From Clostridia bacterium (GTDB lineage Bacteria > Bacillota > Clostridia > Christensenellales > CAG-1252), in contig JAEDHM010000083.1 in NCBI GenBank assembly GCA_016296985.1, positions 1 to 6,259 of the forward strand: a DNA stretch of 6,259 nucleotides, written 5' to 3'. Below the pieces are notes generated by a model that saw only the letters and a list, made by a program, of their open reading frames with translations, was not told the DNA's origin and did not search any database. The translations under genes were made by a program, and so were the position numbers. Positions 5,671 through 6,259 of this stretch are shown here, piece by piece. Numbering within the stretch: position 1 is the first letter of the stretch; each line of letters begins with the position of its first letter.

Positions 5671-6259
5671 ATGAAAGAAAATCAATGGTTTGTCATTTGT
5701 AATCCCGTATCGGGAAAAGGCAAGGGACTTATTGCCCTTGCTGAAATGGGAAGAATTTTCGAGGAGCAAAAGCTCCCCTTTTCCTATAACCTTACAAAGG
5801 AAAAATTGCACGCTTCACGTCTTGCAAGGGAAGGTTATGAGAAGGGGTTTCGCAAGTTTGCTATCCTTGGCGGTGACGGTACTTTAAACGAGGTTATTAA
5901 CGGTATTCCCAATTTGGACGAGGTGGAAATTGCCATAATTCCTTCAGGCACCGGCAACGACTTCGCATTGCCCCTTGGAATCCCCGAAGAACCTTGGGAT
6001 GCAATTCAAACTATGCTTATTTCCCCTTCGAAAAAGGTGGATATTATGGAAGGTAACGGCATCAAAACCCTATGCTTTGCCACAACCGGGCTTGATATTC
6101 CCGTAGTAGAATATTGCAACTCCCTAAAATATAAGGATAAAAAAAGTTATGAAAAAGGGATTGTCAAAATTTTACCCAAGTACAAAAGTGACGATTATCA
6201 AATACTTGCCGACGGAGAAAGTTTTTCTACAAAAGCAATTTTCGTGGGTGTTGTCAACG
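5671..6259 (+). CDS. Diacylglycerol kinase-family lipid kinase (YegS/BmrU/DgkB type); 3' end cut by window edge
   Basis: Proteins of this family phosphorylate membrane lipids such as diacylglycerol using ATP, acting as soluble enzymes at the membrane face. In Gram-positives, DgkB recycles diacylglycerol left by lipoteichoic acid synthesis. The visible 196 residues hold the N-terminal nucleotide-binding domain: NPVSGKGKG (11-19), LGGDGTLNEVINGI (66-79) and IPSGTGNDFALPLGIP (90-105). The second, beta-rich lipid-binding domain begins around 125, with TTGLDIPVV (138-146) in place of the more common GFDA-type motif. The substrate cannot be decided from this part, so I give no symbol. The ATG at 5671 is set by homology and by an in-frame stop at 5656. 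There is no Shine-Dalgarno sequence at normal spacing and no clear promoter, so expression may depend on read-through from rpsT. Confidence 0.92.
   Translation, partial: MKENQWFVICNPVSGKGKGLIALAEMGRIFEEQKLPFSYNLTKEKLHASRLAREGYEKGFRKFAILGGDGTLNEVINGIPNLDEVEIAIIPSGTGNDFALPLGIPEEPWDAIQTMLISPSKKVDIMEGNGIKTLCFATTGLDIPVVEYCNSLKYKDKKSYEKGIVKILPKYKSDDYQILADGESFSTKAIFVGVVN

Overview
The window looks like a piece of a chromosome from an endospore-forming, low-GC Bacillota (Clostridia-type) bacterium. The main evidence is a recognisable germination protease gene (gpr) next to a divergent rpsT, an arrangement familiar in Firmicutes. An EF-G-like paralogue of the kind found in Clostridia and a BmrU/YegS-type lipid kinase fit the same picture. 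I see no mobile element, CRISPR array, tRNA or rRNA. Six protein genes fill the window almost completely; the largest gap between genes is under 140 bases.

Layout: from the left edge to about 5211, four genes run leftward on the minus strand. In transcription order they are gpr (5211-4462), murI (4420-3722), an EF-G-like translational GTPase (3584-1563) and a 23S rRNA uracil-5 methyltransferase of the RlmD/RumA type (1475 to beyond the left edge). The EF-G-like gene has its own likely promoter and a strong ribosome binding site, and it ends at a clear intrinsic terminator (1527-1546). From about 5258 rightward, a strong promoter drives rpsT (ribosomal protein S20, 5331-5597). A 38-base hairpin follows, and then a diacylglycerol-kinase-family lipid kinase (5671 to beyond the right edge).

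Functionally the region mixes translation (S20, EF-G-like, rRNA methylation), cell-wall precursor supply (D-glutamate from MurI) and spore germination (GPR). I see no evidence that these form one pathway. It looks like ordinary core-genome clustering.

The points most worth a second look are in otherwise routine genes. The EF-G-like protein has lost the canonical NKxD (G4) signature and the catalytic His of the DTPGH (G3) motif, yet its gene carries codon usage like that of a ribosomal protein gene. The GPR is unusually compact, with almost no propeptide. The methyltransferase carries a lysine-rich N-terminal tail of about 80 residues containing a 24-base duplication. The hairpin in front of the lipid kinase contains the only Shine-Dalgarno-like sequence near that gene. 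I do not see a clearly undescribed multi-gene system here.
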